64,000 bases of DNA, taken from NCBI GenBank assembly GCA_018818785.1, contig JAHIRF010000002.1:278595-342594 (forward strand), written 5' to 3'. The notes beneath the pieces are model-generated. The model was not told the DNA's origin, ran no database searches, and was given only the letters and a program-made list of their open reading frames with translations. The translations under genes and the position numbers were made by a program. Below, one piece after another: positions 1-7,735 of the stretch. How positions within the stretch are numbered: position 1 is the first letter of the stretch; every line of letters begins with the position of its first letter. This DNA comes from Thermoplasmatota archaeon. Its GTDB lineage: Archaea > Thermoplasmatota > Thermoplasmata > UBA10834.

Positions 1-1
1 C

Positions 2-337
2 GGATTCGGCATAGTCGCCACAAAGGGAACTGCGAGCATGTTAAGATCAAAAGGAATCGATGCTACTACGGTATACTTGATATCAGAAAAGAACTCCCCA
101 GATGCCCTGTCGCTTATGAGAAAAGGACTGGTTCAGATGATAATCACGACACCCACCGAAGCATCGGGCGCTAGGAGGGACGGTTACATGATGAGAAGAC
201 TAGCAGTTGAACTCGAGATACCGATGTTCACAACGATAAAGGGAGCCAGCGCCGCCGTGCTCGCAATGGAGTACGTTGCGACGAGATGCCTTTCGGTCAA
301 CGATTTATCTCATTTCCACAGGAAGACCGTAGCTTGA
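2..337 (+). CDS. carB: Carbamoyl-phosphate synthase large subunit, C-terminal end (5' truncated by the window)
   Basis: The reading frame is open from base 2 and ends at 337; the gene starts upstream of the window. About 111 residues are visible and form the MGS-like allosteric domain at the end of CarB. Seen are the start of the fold (GFGIVATKGTASML), the central segment IITTPTEASGARRDGY and the closing segment MFTTIKGASAAVLAMEY. In the family this domain binds effectors such as UMP or ornithine and follows the two ATP-grasp halves that make carbamoyl phosphate for pyrimidines and arginine. The gene converges on thi4 with a 54-nt gap. Product assignment is firm for the visible part; nothing can be said about the catalytic halves. 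Confidence 0.9.
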   Translation, partial: GFGIVATKGTASMLRSKGIDATTVYLISEKNSPDALSLMRKGLVQMIITTPTEASGARRDGYMMRRLAVELEIPMFTTIKGASAAVLAMEYVATRCLSVNDLSHFHRKTVA

Positions 338-391
338 TCATGAGCGTCCAGAGGTGAGAACCCCCCCTCGACCCCACGAGTTGCATGAATC

Positions 392-1177
392 CTATTCGCT
401 CTTGAGCATCTCAAGGGCCACTTCGGCACCCTTTCTTCCGGACAACAGCATCGATCCGAAAGTCGGACCCATTCGTGGCAAGCCGAATGTTGTGGAAACG
501 GCCATTCCAATGACAACGAGACCGGGATGGGCTATACCGGTCTGCTCAACGACTGCGTCTTCGCTCTTCTCAATCCACATCGCACCGAAGCCAGGGGTCT
601 TGATCAGACCGCGATCTTCGAGCTTTCGGACCACGCTCGCATCATGACCAGTTGCATCGATCACGACTTTGGATTCGATGGCGATCGGGTCCACACAGTT
701 GATCGCTTTCGGGAGGAACGTGACGGGAGACCAGTTGATCACTGCACCGGCGACCCGGTTGTTCTCGCGGAGCACCACATCATCGAACATAGTCATGTTG
801 AGTACACCAGCACCAGCCTCGCACGCAGCTGCTATGAGCTTCCCGCAGGCATACGGGCCGGGTGTCACATAGAGCCCCTTCTCGAACTCGCGATATTTTA
901 TGCCGATCTCGTCGAGCACCTTATGTGCAGGAGCTCTGATGGTGATGGTATTCATGAAGAACCCGCCGACCCAGAAGCCACCACCGAGATAGTTGTTCTT
1001 CTCCAGGATCAAGACATTCACACCCTTCAAAGCCAAATCCCTTGCAGCCAGAAGCCCGCTCGGACCGCCGCCCACGATGAGTACTTCCGTATCAGCGAAC
1101 CGCTCCATGTCCTTTGAGAATTCAGATAAGATCGCGCGTGTCACGGCTTTCTCAGATGACTTTTCGAATATCGGCAT
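392..1177 (-). CDS. thi4: Archaeal Thi4-type thiazole synthase
   Basis: 261 residues with an N-terminal FAD/NAD-type dinucleotide fold (VLIVGGGPSGLLAARDL near residue 33) and the Thi4 blocks GGGFWVGG, TPGPYACGKL and DATGHDASVV. Family knowledge: Thi4 makes the thiazole part of thiamine from NAD and glycine; eukaryotic enzymes donate sulfur from a cysteine after the GHD motif, while archaeal ones use free sulfide. No cysteine follows GHD here, so a sulfide-using, multi-turnover enzyme is inferred. The length matches archaeal homologues. The ATG lies about 25-30 nt from a likely TATA element (CTTATATC on the minus strand near 1225), so the leader is too short for a TPP riboswitch. It is a single gene, divergent from the YHS gene. 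Confidence 0.93.
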   Translation of the reverse strand: MPIFEKSSEKAVTRAILSEFSKDMERFADTEVLIVGGGPSGLLAARDLALKGVNVLILEKNNYLGGGFWVGGFFMNTITIRAPAHKVLDEIGIKYREFEKGLYVTPGPYACGKLIAAACEAGAGVLNMTMFDDVVLRENNRVAGAVINWSPVTFLPKAINCVDPIAIESKVVIDATGHDASVVRKLEDRGLIKTPGFGAMWIEKSEDAVVEQTGIAHPGLVVIGMAVSTTFGLPRMGPTFGSMLLSGRKGAEVALEMLKSE

Positions 1178-1276
1178 CCTAGTTCACCAGATTCCAGAAT
1201 CCCTCATAATTGGTACTTGATATAAGCGTTGTTATTTCACTGCAAACCTGATGTAAATGGATCGGGCGCGCTGTAA

Positions 1277-1293
1277 GGGATAAGAGATATCCC
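1277..1293. promoter_or_regulatory. Perfect inverted repeat, candidate operator upstream of the YHS gene
   Basis: GGGATA-AGAGA-TATCCC is a perfect 6+6 palindrome with a 5-nt spacer. It lies in the divergent region between thi4 and the YHS gene, about 110 nt before the YHS start. A regulator site is inferred; the nearby Lrp-TRASH protein is the obvious candidate, but no binding data can be derived here. Confidence 0.35.
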
Positions 1294-1310
1294 GACGGGG
1301 AGACAATAGT

Positions 1311-1379
1311 AATTCCCAGGAGCGGAGCTAGGCCCCACTCTATGCCCCGCAACTGAGAACCTGGCTCCGCTCCCCAATT
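1311..1379 (+). other. Long GC-rich hairpin in the 5' leader of the YHS gene
   Basis: GGAGCGGAGCTAGG (1319-1332) pairs with CCTGGCTCCGCTCC (1360-1373) over 14 bp with one U-G pair. AATT at both outer ends could extend the stem. The loop is about 27 nt. The hairpin ends some 14 nt before the GAGGAG ribosome-binding site of the small YHS gene, so it would sit in its leader. It could be a regulatory RNA structure or a DNA palindrome; no known riboswitch consensus was recognised. Confidence 0.45.
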
Positions 1380-1399
1380 ACGATTGAGAGGAGATTGAA

Positions 1400-1540
1400 A
1401 TGGCAATGGACCCAATATGCAAGATGGAAGTGGATCCAAAGACCGCTCAATGGAAATCGACATACAAAGGAAAGGACTTCTTCTTCTGCGCACCTGGCTG
1501 CAAGAAGGCGTTTGATAAGAACCCTGAGAAATACGCCTGA
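1400..1540 (+). CDS. 46-residue YHS-domain metal-binding protein
   Basis: A complete small gene: ATG at 1400 preceded by GAGGAG with 7-nt spacing, stop at 1538-1540. The protein is essentially one YHS domain: an N-terminal MDPICKMEV block, a central TYKGKDFFFCAPGCKKAF block and the ending NPEKYA. The cysteines at CKMEV and CAPGC are the expected metal ligands. YHS domains occur in copper ATPases, copper chaperones and related heavy-metal proteins, so a small copper or iron carrier is inferred. It faces the Lrp-TRASH regulator (stop codons 45 nt apart), whose TRASH domain is a related metal-binding fold. A hairpin and palindrome lie upstream. Identification of the domain is strong; the metal is not known. 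Confidence 0.88.
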   Translation: MAMDPICKMEVDPKTAQWKSTYKGKDFFFCAPGCKKAFDKNPEKYA

Positions 1541-1585
1541 ATCATGCTCAGGTGAGAAGAATCTCAGAATCGAAGAAGATGCGCA

Positions 1586-2191
1586 TCAAGCGGATTTCCT
1601 AAGCTTCTCGTATTTCTCCTTGTATAGCTTGGAACAGACGGGGCAACAGAGATAGTGATACTTCCCATCCATCTTGATCTTCACACCTTCGTCATGTATC
1701 ATGTGCCCGCAATAGTAACATCGAATGAGCAGCCCGGCCTCGTCGGTGAGTGCAGCCCTCTGATCTTCCTTCGGAGCCTTCAGTATCATCGATGCGTCCA
1801 TTGAGAGTATCTCAGGAATCTTGGATATCGTTTCGATGAACATCTTGTATTTCACCTGATTGTAGAAGGACAACATACACAGCAATCTCGAGTCTGAGAG
1901 GATGAATATCTGTCGGACCATCTCATCCTCCATGAGTCTCTCATAGACATCATCAATATGAGATGGCTTCGCATTGATCGTCAGTATCACAGACACATGT
2001 CCCAGCATGTCCGCATCGAGAAGTGTCGAATACCCTTTTATCAGACCCATGTCAGTCATGGCTTGCACTCTCGCACTCACCGTGGGGGTGCTAACGCCGA
2101 TGCGGGAAGAAATGTCCCTGAAAGATGCTCGACCATCCGTTTGCAGCTCCCGCAGGATCCTCCTATCGACATCGTCCAGGTTGGGGCTCAT
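1586..2191 (-). CDS. Lrp/AsnC-type HTH regulator with C-terminal TRASH metal-binding domain
   Basis: From the chosen ATG at 2191 the protein has 201 residues. Residues about 1-60 are an AsnC-type winged helix (DDVDRRILRELQTDGRASF), the middle is an Lrp-like ligand-binding or oligomerisation region, and the last 40 residues form a TRASH domain with two cysteine pairs (RCYYCGHMI and LCCPVCSKLY). Family knowledge: archaeal HTH-TRASH proteins such as CopT/CopR control copper efflux. The open frame extends to 2281, but the extra 30 residues are atypical and contain the likely promoter (GGATATATG). The converging YHS gene suggests a shared metal-handling role; this is inference. The target metal could be copper, zinc or mercury. 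Confidence 0.85.
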   Translation of the reverse strand: MSPNLDDVDRRILRELQTDGRASFRDISSRIGVSTPTVSARVQAMTDMGLIKGYSTLLDADMLGHVSVILTINAKPSHIDDVYERLMEDEMVRQIFILSDSRLLCMLSFYNQVKYKMFIETISKIPEILSMDASMILKAPKEDQRAALTDEAGLLIRCYYCGHMIHDEGVKIKMDGKYHYLCCPVCSKLYKEKYEKLRKSA

Positions 2192-2501
2192 AATAACAGT
2201 GTTGATTTGCAGCCTAATAGACCTTCCGCTTGAAAGGTACGGTACATATATCCAGTACGATCGTAAATTCAGGTCAATCATGGAGAAAAATGCTCAATAG
2301 CGCACACTATCATTGAGCTCCATGCTAACCGACAAATAACACATCTGGAGCAGAGTTTTGTCCCGAAGGTTGCACCAACCTGCATCGAGGACTGAAATAG
2401 CATGATTCGGGGTGGAGTCGCCCGCATATGCTTGACCAATCGAAAAACAATGGGACAATCTACTTACACTCACAGGTCATTTGATCGAATAGGTGGAGGA
2501 T
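2192..2501. other. Intergenic region between the TRASH regulator and the PRC-barrel gene
   Basis: This 310-bp divergent region has a candidate TATA for the regulator on the minus strand (ATATATGT near 2248-2255). It also has a small perfect hairpin AGGTTG-CAC-CAACCT at 2367-2381. No gene-like frame with a ribosome-binding site was found; open frames here are short and composition-poor. The promoter of the PRC-barrel gene must lie in its right half. Confidence 0.5.
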
Positions 2502-2786
2502 ATGGTAACAGCAGTGAAACTAGTAGGTTTGAAAGTCGTGACATCGGATGCTTTCGTATTGGGCCAGATAGATGGAACGAATGTTGATACGAACGCTTGG
2601 AAGGTAACTCATCTTAACATAGAACTCACGGACGATGCCGCCCGAGAGCTTGCGTTCAAGAAGCCGTTCCTGGGAAGTGTCAAGATCTGTCTTCCTGTTG
2701 ATTTCGTGAGCAAGGTCGGCGATGTGGTTACGCTCAAGACGATAATGACCGATGTCAAATCGAGACCGGAATGCAAAGTCAAGTAA
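2502..2786 (+). CDS. PRC-barrel domain protein
   Basis: 94 residues from the ATG at 2502, preceded by GGTGGAGG. An in-frame GTG at 2493 overlaps that ribosome-binding site and is less likely. The sequence has the small beta-barrel pattern of PRC domains: a hydrophobic strand (KLVGLKVVTSDAFVLGQIDG), then AWKVTHLNIEL and a final VGDVVTLKT. Family knowledge: archaeal single PRC-barrel proteins include RNA-processing accessory proteins and the CdpB cell-division proteins. Which role applies here cannot be decided from sequence alone. It stands alone and converges on the EamA transporter with a 24-nt gap. Confidence 0.75.
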   Translation: MVTAVKLVGLKVVTSDAFVLGQIDGTNVDTNAWKVTHLNIELTDDAARELAFKKPFLGSVKICLPVDFVSKVGDVVTLKTIMTDVKSRPECKVK

Positions 2787-2810
2787 TATTTTGTATTCGC
2801 CCGCCGAACA

Positions 2811-3740
2811 TCACAGCATATCAGATTCAGCAGACGTCTCTGAGGTCTCGTATTTGCCCTTATCACGGCCATTCAGGACAATGTAGAGCCCGAGAACTAC
2901 AAGACAACCTCCTGCGATTATGAGGATTCCAGGGACTTCCCCTGGAAGCAGGAGGAATGCGAGGATGGAAGCCCCTACAGGTTCTCCCAGCACACTTGTG
3001 GAGATTATGTGAGCCGGCACCTTCTTGAGGGCGTAGTTGAACAACGTGTGTCCGAATATCGTCGGCACTATGGCCAGGAGTATGAATAGAATAATCTCTC
3101 GGTCCTCGGTCACCAGAAGTTCATCGCCGACGATGGCGGCGGAACACATCAAAATGACAGCGGACAGTCCATAGACCGTGAACGCATAAGGAAGTACCGA
3201 AACCCTCTGTCTAGCGACCCGTCCAGAGAGGAAATATATCCCGGCACATATGCCACCCAGGAAGGCCATGAGATCCCCCATGAGATTGCTTCCGCCTTCG
3301 GAGTAATCGCTTAGGGAAATCGTTACGACCCCGGAAAACGCCAATACTATACCAGCCGCCGCGATCTTCTTCACCTTCTCGTTCATCAGAAAATGAGATA
3401 TGGCCGCAACGAAGATCGGATGCGAAGTCACCAGTATCACTGATGTGGACACTAGAGTGAGGCTCAACGAGACTATCCATAGACCGAAATGGAATGATAG
3501 AGCAACGCCGCTCAGGAGAACCAGCATCCAATCTCGACCGGAGAAACTGCGTATCTCGGATAATCCTCCGTACCGTACAAGAAACGGAAGCAGAATGAGG
3601 CACGTGAATCCGAGTCGATAATATGCTATCACGAACGGAGGACTCTCGCTCCACTTGATGAAGATCGAAGCGAAGGAGATGGAGACCATCGCCACACCGA
3701 TGGCGAGATATACCTTCGAGAACTCGCCCGAGGAACGCAC
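2811..3740 (-). CDS. EamA/DMT-family transporter, probable amino-acid or metabolite exporter
   Basis: 309 residues with about ten hydrophobic helices arranged as two EamA halves; the first half starts GVAMVSISFASIFIKWSESPP and the second has GDLMAFLGGICAGIYFLSGR. The start is a GTG at 3740 with GGGAG 5 nt upstream. It lies 32 nt downstream of the HTH-ACT regulator on the same strand, so the two are probably cotranscribed. Family knowledge: many EamA proteins export amino acids or related metabolites. Pairing with an ACT-domain regulator beside the aromatic amino acid operon suggests export of an amino acid; that substrate is inference only. Confidence 0.82.
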   Translation of the reverse strand: MRSSGEFSKVYLAIGVAMVSISFASIFIKWSESPPFVIAYYRLGFTCLILLPFLVRYGGLSEIRSFSGRDWMLVLLSGVALSFHFGLWIVSLSLTLVSTSVILVTSHPIFVAAISHFLMNEKVKKIAAAGIVLAFSGVVTISLSDYSEGGSNLMGDLMAFLGGICAGIYFLSGRVARQRVSVLPYAFTVYGLSAVILMCSAAIVGDELLVTEDREIILFILLAIVPTIFGHTLFNYALKKVPAHIISTSVLGEPVGASILAFLLLPGEVPGILIIAGGCLVVLGLYIVLNGRDKGKYETSETSAESDML

Positions 3741-3772
3741 ATGTCTCCCTTCCCTCAGTTGTAGTATCCTGG

Positions 3773-4273
3773 TCAGTAAATCGTTACGCCCTTGACTCCG
3801 CGCGCCTGACGGATCAACGGTATCAGTTCAGAGGGCACCTGACTCTCTGTCACGATGAACAGCTTGGGTTCCTCTGAAGTCATCGGATCGTCCACAATCG
3901 CCTGTCGGATGCTTATCTGCGACCTCGCCAGAATTTCCGCCACCGATGAAATGATCCCAGGCTCGTGCGCATCCGTTGGCACTATCTCGATGGCGCTCCA
4001 GCCCATCGCAGACGCCGCATTCTTCAGATGGTTCGTTGGCTGCAGCTGTGAGAAGAACTTCAGCAGCGTTGGGTCGGCCTTTATGGTCTCGATCGTCGAC
4101 TTAACAACACGCCTGTCCACGCCTGCGGCCCTTGCAAGGGATGAATCTGCGATCTGCACTTCCCCGCAGTAGACATGGTCCTTGTCGATCCTTAAACCGT
4201 ACTTCAAAAGATACCTAGCAACCTTCGCCTGCGAAGGGAATTTCTCGAAGTAGTTTGCTATCTTGTCCCACAT
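3773..4273 (-). CDS. HTH-ACT regulator of amino acid metabolism (COG2150-like, TrpY-like)
   Basis: 166 residues. The first 75 form an HTH (SQAKVARYLLKYGLRID, then AGVDRRVVKSTIETIKADP); residues about 90-166 form an ACT domain (AHEPGIISSVAEILARSQISIRQAI, ending RQARGVKGVTIY). ACT domains bind amino acids. The gene is transcribed away from the aromatic/aspartate operon and shares a 150-bp divergent promoter region with it. From memory, the tryptophan-responsive archaeal repressor TrpY belongs to this type and binds TGTACA boxes; such boxes occur here at 4293 and 4324. It is therefore the likely regulator of both itself and the operon. The effector (aromatic amino acid, methionine or other) is unknown. 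Confidence 0.83.
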   Translation of the reverse strand: MWDKIANYFEKFPSQAKVARYLLKYGLRIDKDHVYCGEVQIADSSLARAAGVDRRVVKSTIETIKADPTLLKFFSQLQPTNHLKNAASAMGWSAIEIVPTDAHEPGIISSVAEILARSQISIRQAIVDDPMTSEEPKLFIVTESQVPSELIPLIRQARGVKGVTIY

Positions 4274-4292
4274 ACCAATCGATGACTACATG

Positions 4293-4329
4293 TGTACAAC
4301 AATACATTAATATTGCGACTTAATGTACG
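4293..4329. promoter_or_regulatory. Candidate operator between the ACT regulator and the aro operon
   Basis: TGTACA at 4293-4298 and TGTACG at 4324-4329 are 31 bp apart, close to three helical turns. Between them lies an inverted repeat TACATTAA (4303-4310) / TTAATGTA (4320-4327). On the minus strand ATATTAATG looks like the TATA element of the regulator gene, placing the first box near its start of transcription. This suits autoregulation plus control of the operon. The sites are seen; their use is inferred. Confidence 0.5.
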
Positions 4330-4424
4330 CCTTCGGACTGCTAAAGAGTAGCAAGGGTAATATAGGTCCAGTAACATGGAAGCGGGCAGTGACAAAGAAT
4401 AGCACGCAAGAATTGGTGAGAAAA

Positions 4425-5210
4425 ATGACGGGCAAGGCAATAAGACTGAGGCGGATCTTCGACAACATGAGTGGAAGAACCGTCATAGTCCCAATGGACC
4501 ACGGGATATCCTTGGGTCCAGTGAAGGGAATAGAGAATATCGGGTCCACTGTTGACAAACTCGCGGAAGGCGGAGCCTCCGCGATAGTCGTACACAAGGG
4601 TCTTGTTCCGTTTCTCGGGCCGGCAGTCGGCGCCAAGCTCGGTTTAATCGTCCACATATCTGCCAGCACATCTCTCTCTCCAGATCCGAATTACAAGGTC
4701 CTGGTCGCGAGCGCGGATGCAGCTGCAAGCATCGGTGCGGATGCAATCTCCATACACTGCAACATCGGCGGGGACAACGAAGAGAAGATGGTGGCCGATT
4801 TCGGGGCTGTTGCAGACAGATGTCGTGAGCTAGGCATGCCATTGCTCGCGATGTGCTACCCGCGAGGTAAGAGCGTCAAGAGCGCGTTCGATGTGGATGC
4901 GATCAAGCAGTGCGCTAGATTGTCAGCTGAGCTGGGTGCCGACATCGTTAAGACGAGCTACACAGGATCGATAGACACATTCAAAGAGGTCGTCAGAGGG
5001 ACGCCGATACCAGTCGTCATCGCAGGCGGGCCAAAGATGGATTCCGACGAAGCTTTGCTCCAAATGGTACACGATTCGATTCAGGCTGGAGGGAAGGGTG
5101 TATCGATAGGCAGGAACGTCTTCCAGCACGATGACGTCATTGGCATCACGAGAGCCATGGGACGTGTTGTTTTCGAGGATATGTCCCCAAAGGATGCTTA
5201 TGGGCGGTGA
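4425..5210 (+). CDS. aroA': 2-amino-3,7-dideoxy-D-threo-hept-6-ulosonate (ADH) synthase
   Basis: 261 residues from ATG 4425 (GGTGAG 4 nt upstream; a longer frame from 4323 adds 34 atypical residues). It is a class I aldolase-type TIM barrel with the motifs VIVPMDHGISLGPVKGI, ADAISIHCNIGG and VIAGGPKMDSDEALLQMV; the lysine in DIVKTSYTGS is the expected Schiff-base residue. Family knowledge: archaeal ADH synthase condenses aspartate semialdehyde with a deoxyfructose-phosphate-derived donor, replacing the DAHP route. It is the first gene of a 12-gene operon that also contains asd and aspartate kinase, which supply its aspartate semialdehyde. The next gene overlaps it by GTGA. Confidence 0.93.
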   Translation: MTGKAIRLRRIFDNMSGRTVIVPMDHGISLGPVKGIENIGSTVDKLAEGGASAIVVHKGLVPFLGPAVGAKLGLIVHISASTSLSPDPNYKVLVASADAAASIGADAISIHCNIGGDNEEKMVADFGAVADRCRELGMPLLAMCYPRGKSVKSAFDVDAIKQCARLSAELGADIVKTSYTGSIDTFKEVVRGTPIPVVIAGGPKMDSDEALLQMVHDSIQAGGKGVSIGRNVFQHDDVIGITRAMGRVVFEDMSPKDAYGR

Positions 5211-6247
5211 GCTCCCTGATCAACCGTCAGGTGTGGATCGGGGCTATCCACCAGCCCAATAGTGATACCAGTAAGAAAATCGTCCTAGCGGCTCTTGAGA
5301 GCGGGTTCGATACAGTGGTCCTAGAGAAGAAGGATCAGAAGCTCGCCAACCTTGGCAGGTTCCGAGCAATCACACTTGATGGCAGGGACTTCGTCGAGAA
5401 CGGCGAAAGGATCGGGCGGCTGATCGATATCGTGAAGAAATCGGATGAGCTCTCCGCCAAGAAGGCGGCCGAGAAGACCCGGAACATCGTGATATCGGCG
5501 AAGGATTGGAAGGTCATCCCGCTCGAGAACCTCATCGTCCACTTCCAAGGGACGGGAGCGAAACTGATCATGCTCGCGCGAACTGCGGAGGAGGCCAAGC
5601 TATTCTTCGGGACCATGGAGAAGGGTGCCGACGGAGTCCTGTTTGTGCCTGAGGAATTAGATGAGCTGGCCAGACTCCGTAGATTGCTGGATGAGGGTGC
5701 GCCCAAACTCGACCTGAGAGAAGGGAAGATAACCGTTCTCAGGCAACTGGGACTCGGGGACAGGGTATGCATAGACACCTGTTCGATGATGGGCATTGGA
5801 GAAGGAATGCTTATCGGGAATACCTCATCATCATTGTTCCTTATTCACTCCGAATCGCTCGAGTCAGAATATGCAGCGTCGAGACCGTTCAGAGTAAACG
5901 CTGGGCCCGTGCACGCGTATATACTGATGCCAGATGGCACCACGAAATATCTCTCAGAGCTGAGAGGTGGAGACGAGGCGTTGGTTGTCGGCACAGATGG
6001 ACATACCAGAAAGGTCGTCGTGGGTCGAACGAAAGTCGAGAGACGACCGCTCCTGCTGATCGAGGCAGAGGTGGACGGGGAACGACATTCGACCATCGTC
6101 CAGAATGCAGAGACGATCCGCGTCTTTTCCAAGGGAAAGGTCGTATCCGTATCAAACCTGAGGCTGGGCGACACCATACTATTGAGGCTCGAGCGTGGCG
6201 GAAGGCACTTCGGCATGCGCATCGAGGAGACAATCCAGGAGAAGTGA
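5207..6247 (+). CDS. aroB': 3-dehydroquinate synthase, archaeal type II
   Basis: 346 residues, GTG start overlapping the previous stop. It matches the archaeal DHQ synthase family unrelated to classical AroB: DRVCIDTCSMMGIGEGMLIG, then SEYAASRPFRVNAGPVHAYILMPDG-type block split across residues about 220-245 and LSELRGGDEALVV. The enzyme oxidatively deaminates and cyclises the ADH synthase product to 3-dehydroquinate with NAD. Presence directly after ADH synthase confirms the archaeal route, and no DAHP synthase was seen in the window. Length is usual for the family. It is followed at once by the aroDE fusion. Confidence 0.93.
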   Translation: MSSLINRQVWIGAIHQPNSDTSKKIVLAALESGFDTVVLEKKDQKLANLGRFRAITLDGRDFVENGERIGRLIDIVKKSDELSAKKAAEKTRNIVISAKDWKVIPLENLIVHFQGTGAKLIMLARTAEEAKLFFGTMEKGADGVLFVPEELDELARLRRLLDEGAPKLDLREGKITVLRQLGLGDRVCIDTCSMMGIGEGMLIGNTSSSLFLIHSESLESEYAASRPFRVNAGPVHAYILMPDGTTKYLSELRGGDEALVVGTDGHTRKVVVGRTKVERRPLLLIEAEVDGERHSTIVQNAETIRVFSKGKVVSVSNLRLGDTILLRLERGGRHFGMRIEETIQEK

Positions 6248-7735
6248 GTGATGACATTCATTGTCGCTTCTATCGTAGAGAGAAGCGTCTCTGGAGTTTC
6301 GCGCTCGTCAAAGAAGGCGTTCAGTCTGGGTGCTGACCTCGTAGAGGTCAGATTAGATCTAATGGAAATCGACCGTATCGACACTGATTTCATGGCAAGG
6401 ATCAGGATGGCGGTCAAGGGACCCGCGATCGCCACCTTGAGGTCATACAAAGAAGGAGGAGCTTCCCGATTAACGAAAGCCGCGAGAAGGAAAGCACTGA
6501 AAGCGATTCTCAGGGCGGGTTTTGAATACATCGATCTTGAACTGGAGTCGGATGCAGATCTTCTCAAGGAGATTAAGAAGACACGAACCAGACCGGAAAT
6601 CATCGCATCCAGTCACTTCACGAGACCCGTGAAGGCGAGGGAGGCAGAGACAAGGCTTCGAAGGGCATGCAAAGCCGGGGATATCGGCAAGGTCGCCATG
6701 CCGTGTGAGGACGCGGGTCAGGCATTGATGCTCTCGGCCATATCCATGAAGTTCTCCATGAATGGTGAACGATTCACCTTGATTGGCATGGGGGAGCAAG
6801 GACGGATGACTCGTGTGTGCGTCCGTCAGATGGGTTCATCCATGGTCTACTGCTGCATGCCAGGCAAACCTGCTGCTCCAGGCCAATTGGATCTGAGAAC
6901 TCAGCTGAGTCTGTACAGGCGGGATAAGGTGGTTCTTGGATTGATAGGACACCCAGTTTCCCATTCAGTGTCCCAGCCGATGCAGGAAGCCGCTCTTGCG
7001 AGATCGGGGTTGATTGGAGCATACCTTCATCTCGATGTGCCTCCGAAGAACCTTGACCGAGAGATCCTCGAACGCTTCAGGAGCCTCGGCTTCAAAGGCC
7101 TCAATGTGACCATACCGCATAAGAAAAACGTGCACTCATTATGCGATAGATTAGGGCCTTCAGCCCTTGCGACGGGGGCGGTGAACACGGTGAGATTCGA
7201 GGCTTCAAGGATTTATGGAGAAAACACCGATGTAATAGGATTAACTCGGATGATTGAAGGAAAAATACGCATCTCGCCAGACGACTCCGCACTCATCGTA
7301 GGCGCAGGGGGAGCTGCAAGATCGGCAGCTTATGTGCTCTCCCATCTCGGGGCGGATGTCACAGTTGCTGCACGCAGCCTCAAGAAGGCAAAGGATGTCG
7401 CGTCCATGGTCGATGGGCATGCTCTTCCTCTGCCCCTCGAGGGAAAATGTCATTCATACGACATAGTGGTGAACTGCACGCCAATGGGAACAAAGAGTTC
7501 CGGAGGGAGGATCCCCATTCCCGCGCGCGTGTTCAAGAAGGGGACCATACTCTTCGATCTAGTCTACAACCCACCCATGACGAAGTCCATGAAGATCGCC
7601 ATATCAAGGGAGGCAAAGGCTGTCAACGGACTCGACATGTTGGTCCATCAAGGCGCCCAATCGTTCAGAATATGGACCTCCAAGGAACCGGATGTGAGGG
7701 CCATGTCCAGGGCTGCAAAGGGGGCATTACGATGA
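6248..7735 (+). CDS. aroDE: Fused 3-dehydroquinate dehydratase (type I) and shikimate dehydrogenase
   Basis: 495 residues with two enzymes in one chain. Residues about 1-215 are a type I dehydroquinase: EVRLDLME near the start, then EIIASSHFTRP-like EIIASSHF with the catalytic histidine and KVAMPCEDAG with the Schiff-base lysine. Residues about 225-495 are shikimate dehydrogenase: GLIGHPVSHSVSQPMQEAAL, NVTIPHKKNV with the catalytic lysine, ENTDVIG, the NADP-binding GAGGAARSAAYVL and the ending GLDMLVHQGAQSF. Either GTG 6248 or ATG 6251 could start it. The two enzymes usually are separate genes in archaea; a fusion would channel dehydroshikimate. Both halves keep their key residues. Confidence 0.93.
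   Translation: MMTFIVASIVERSVSGVSRSSKKAFSLGADLVEVRLDLMEIDRIDTDFMARIRMAVKGPAIATLRSYKEGGASRLTKAARRKALKAILRAGFEYIDLELESDADLLKEIKKTRTRPEIIASSHFTRPVKAREAETRLRRACKAGDIGKVAMPCEDAGQALMLSAISMKFSMNGERFTLIGMGEQGRMTRVCVRQMGSSMVYCCMPGKPAAPGQLDLRTQLSLYRRDKVVLGLIGHPVSHSVSQPMQEAALARSGLIGAYLHLDVPPKNLDREILERFRSLGFKGLNVTIPHKKNVHSLCDRLGPSALATGAVNTVRFEASRIYGENTDVIGLTRMIEGKIRISPDDSALIVGAGGAARSAAYVLSHLGADVTVAARSLKKAKDVASMVDGHALPLPLEGKCHSYDIVVNCTPMGTKSSGGRIPIPARVFKKGTILFDLVYNPPMTKSMKIAISREAKAVNGLDMLVHQGAQSFRIWTSKEPDVRAMSRAAKGALR

Noticed and set aside
1178-1399. TPP riboswitch for thi4
   Set aside because: The likely TATA element leaves a thi4 leader of only about 25 nt, and the nearby hairpin with CTGAGA lacks the rest of the TPP consensus and lies on the YHS side.
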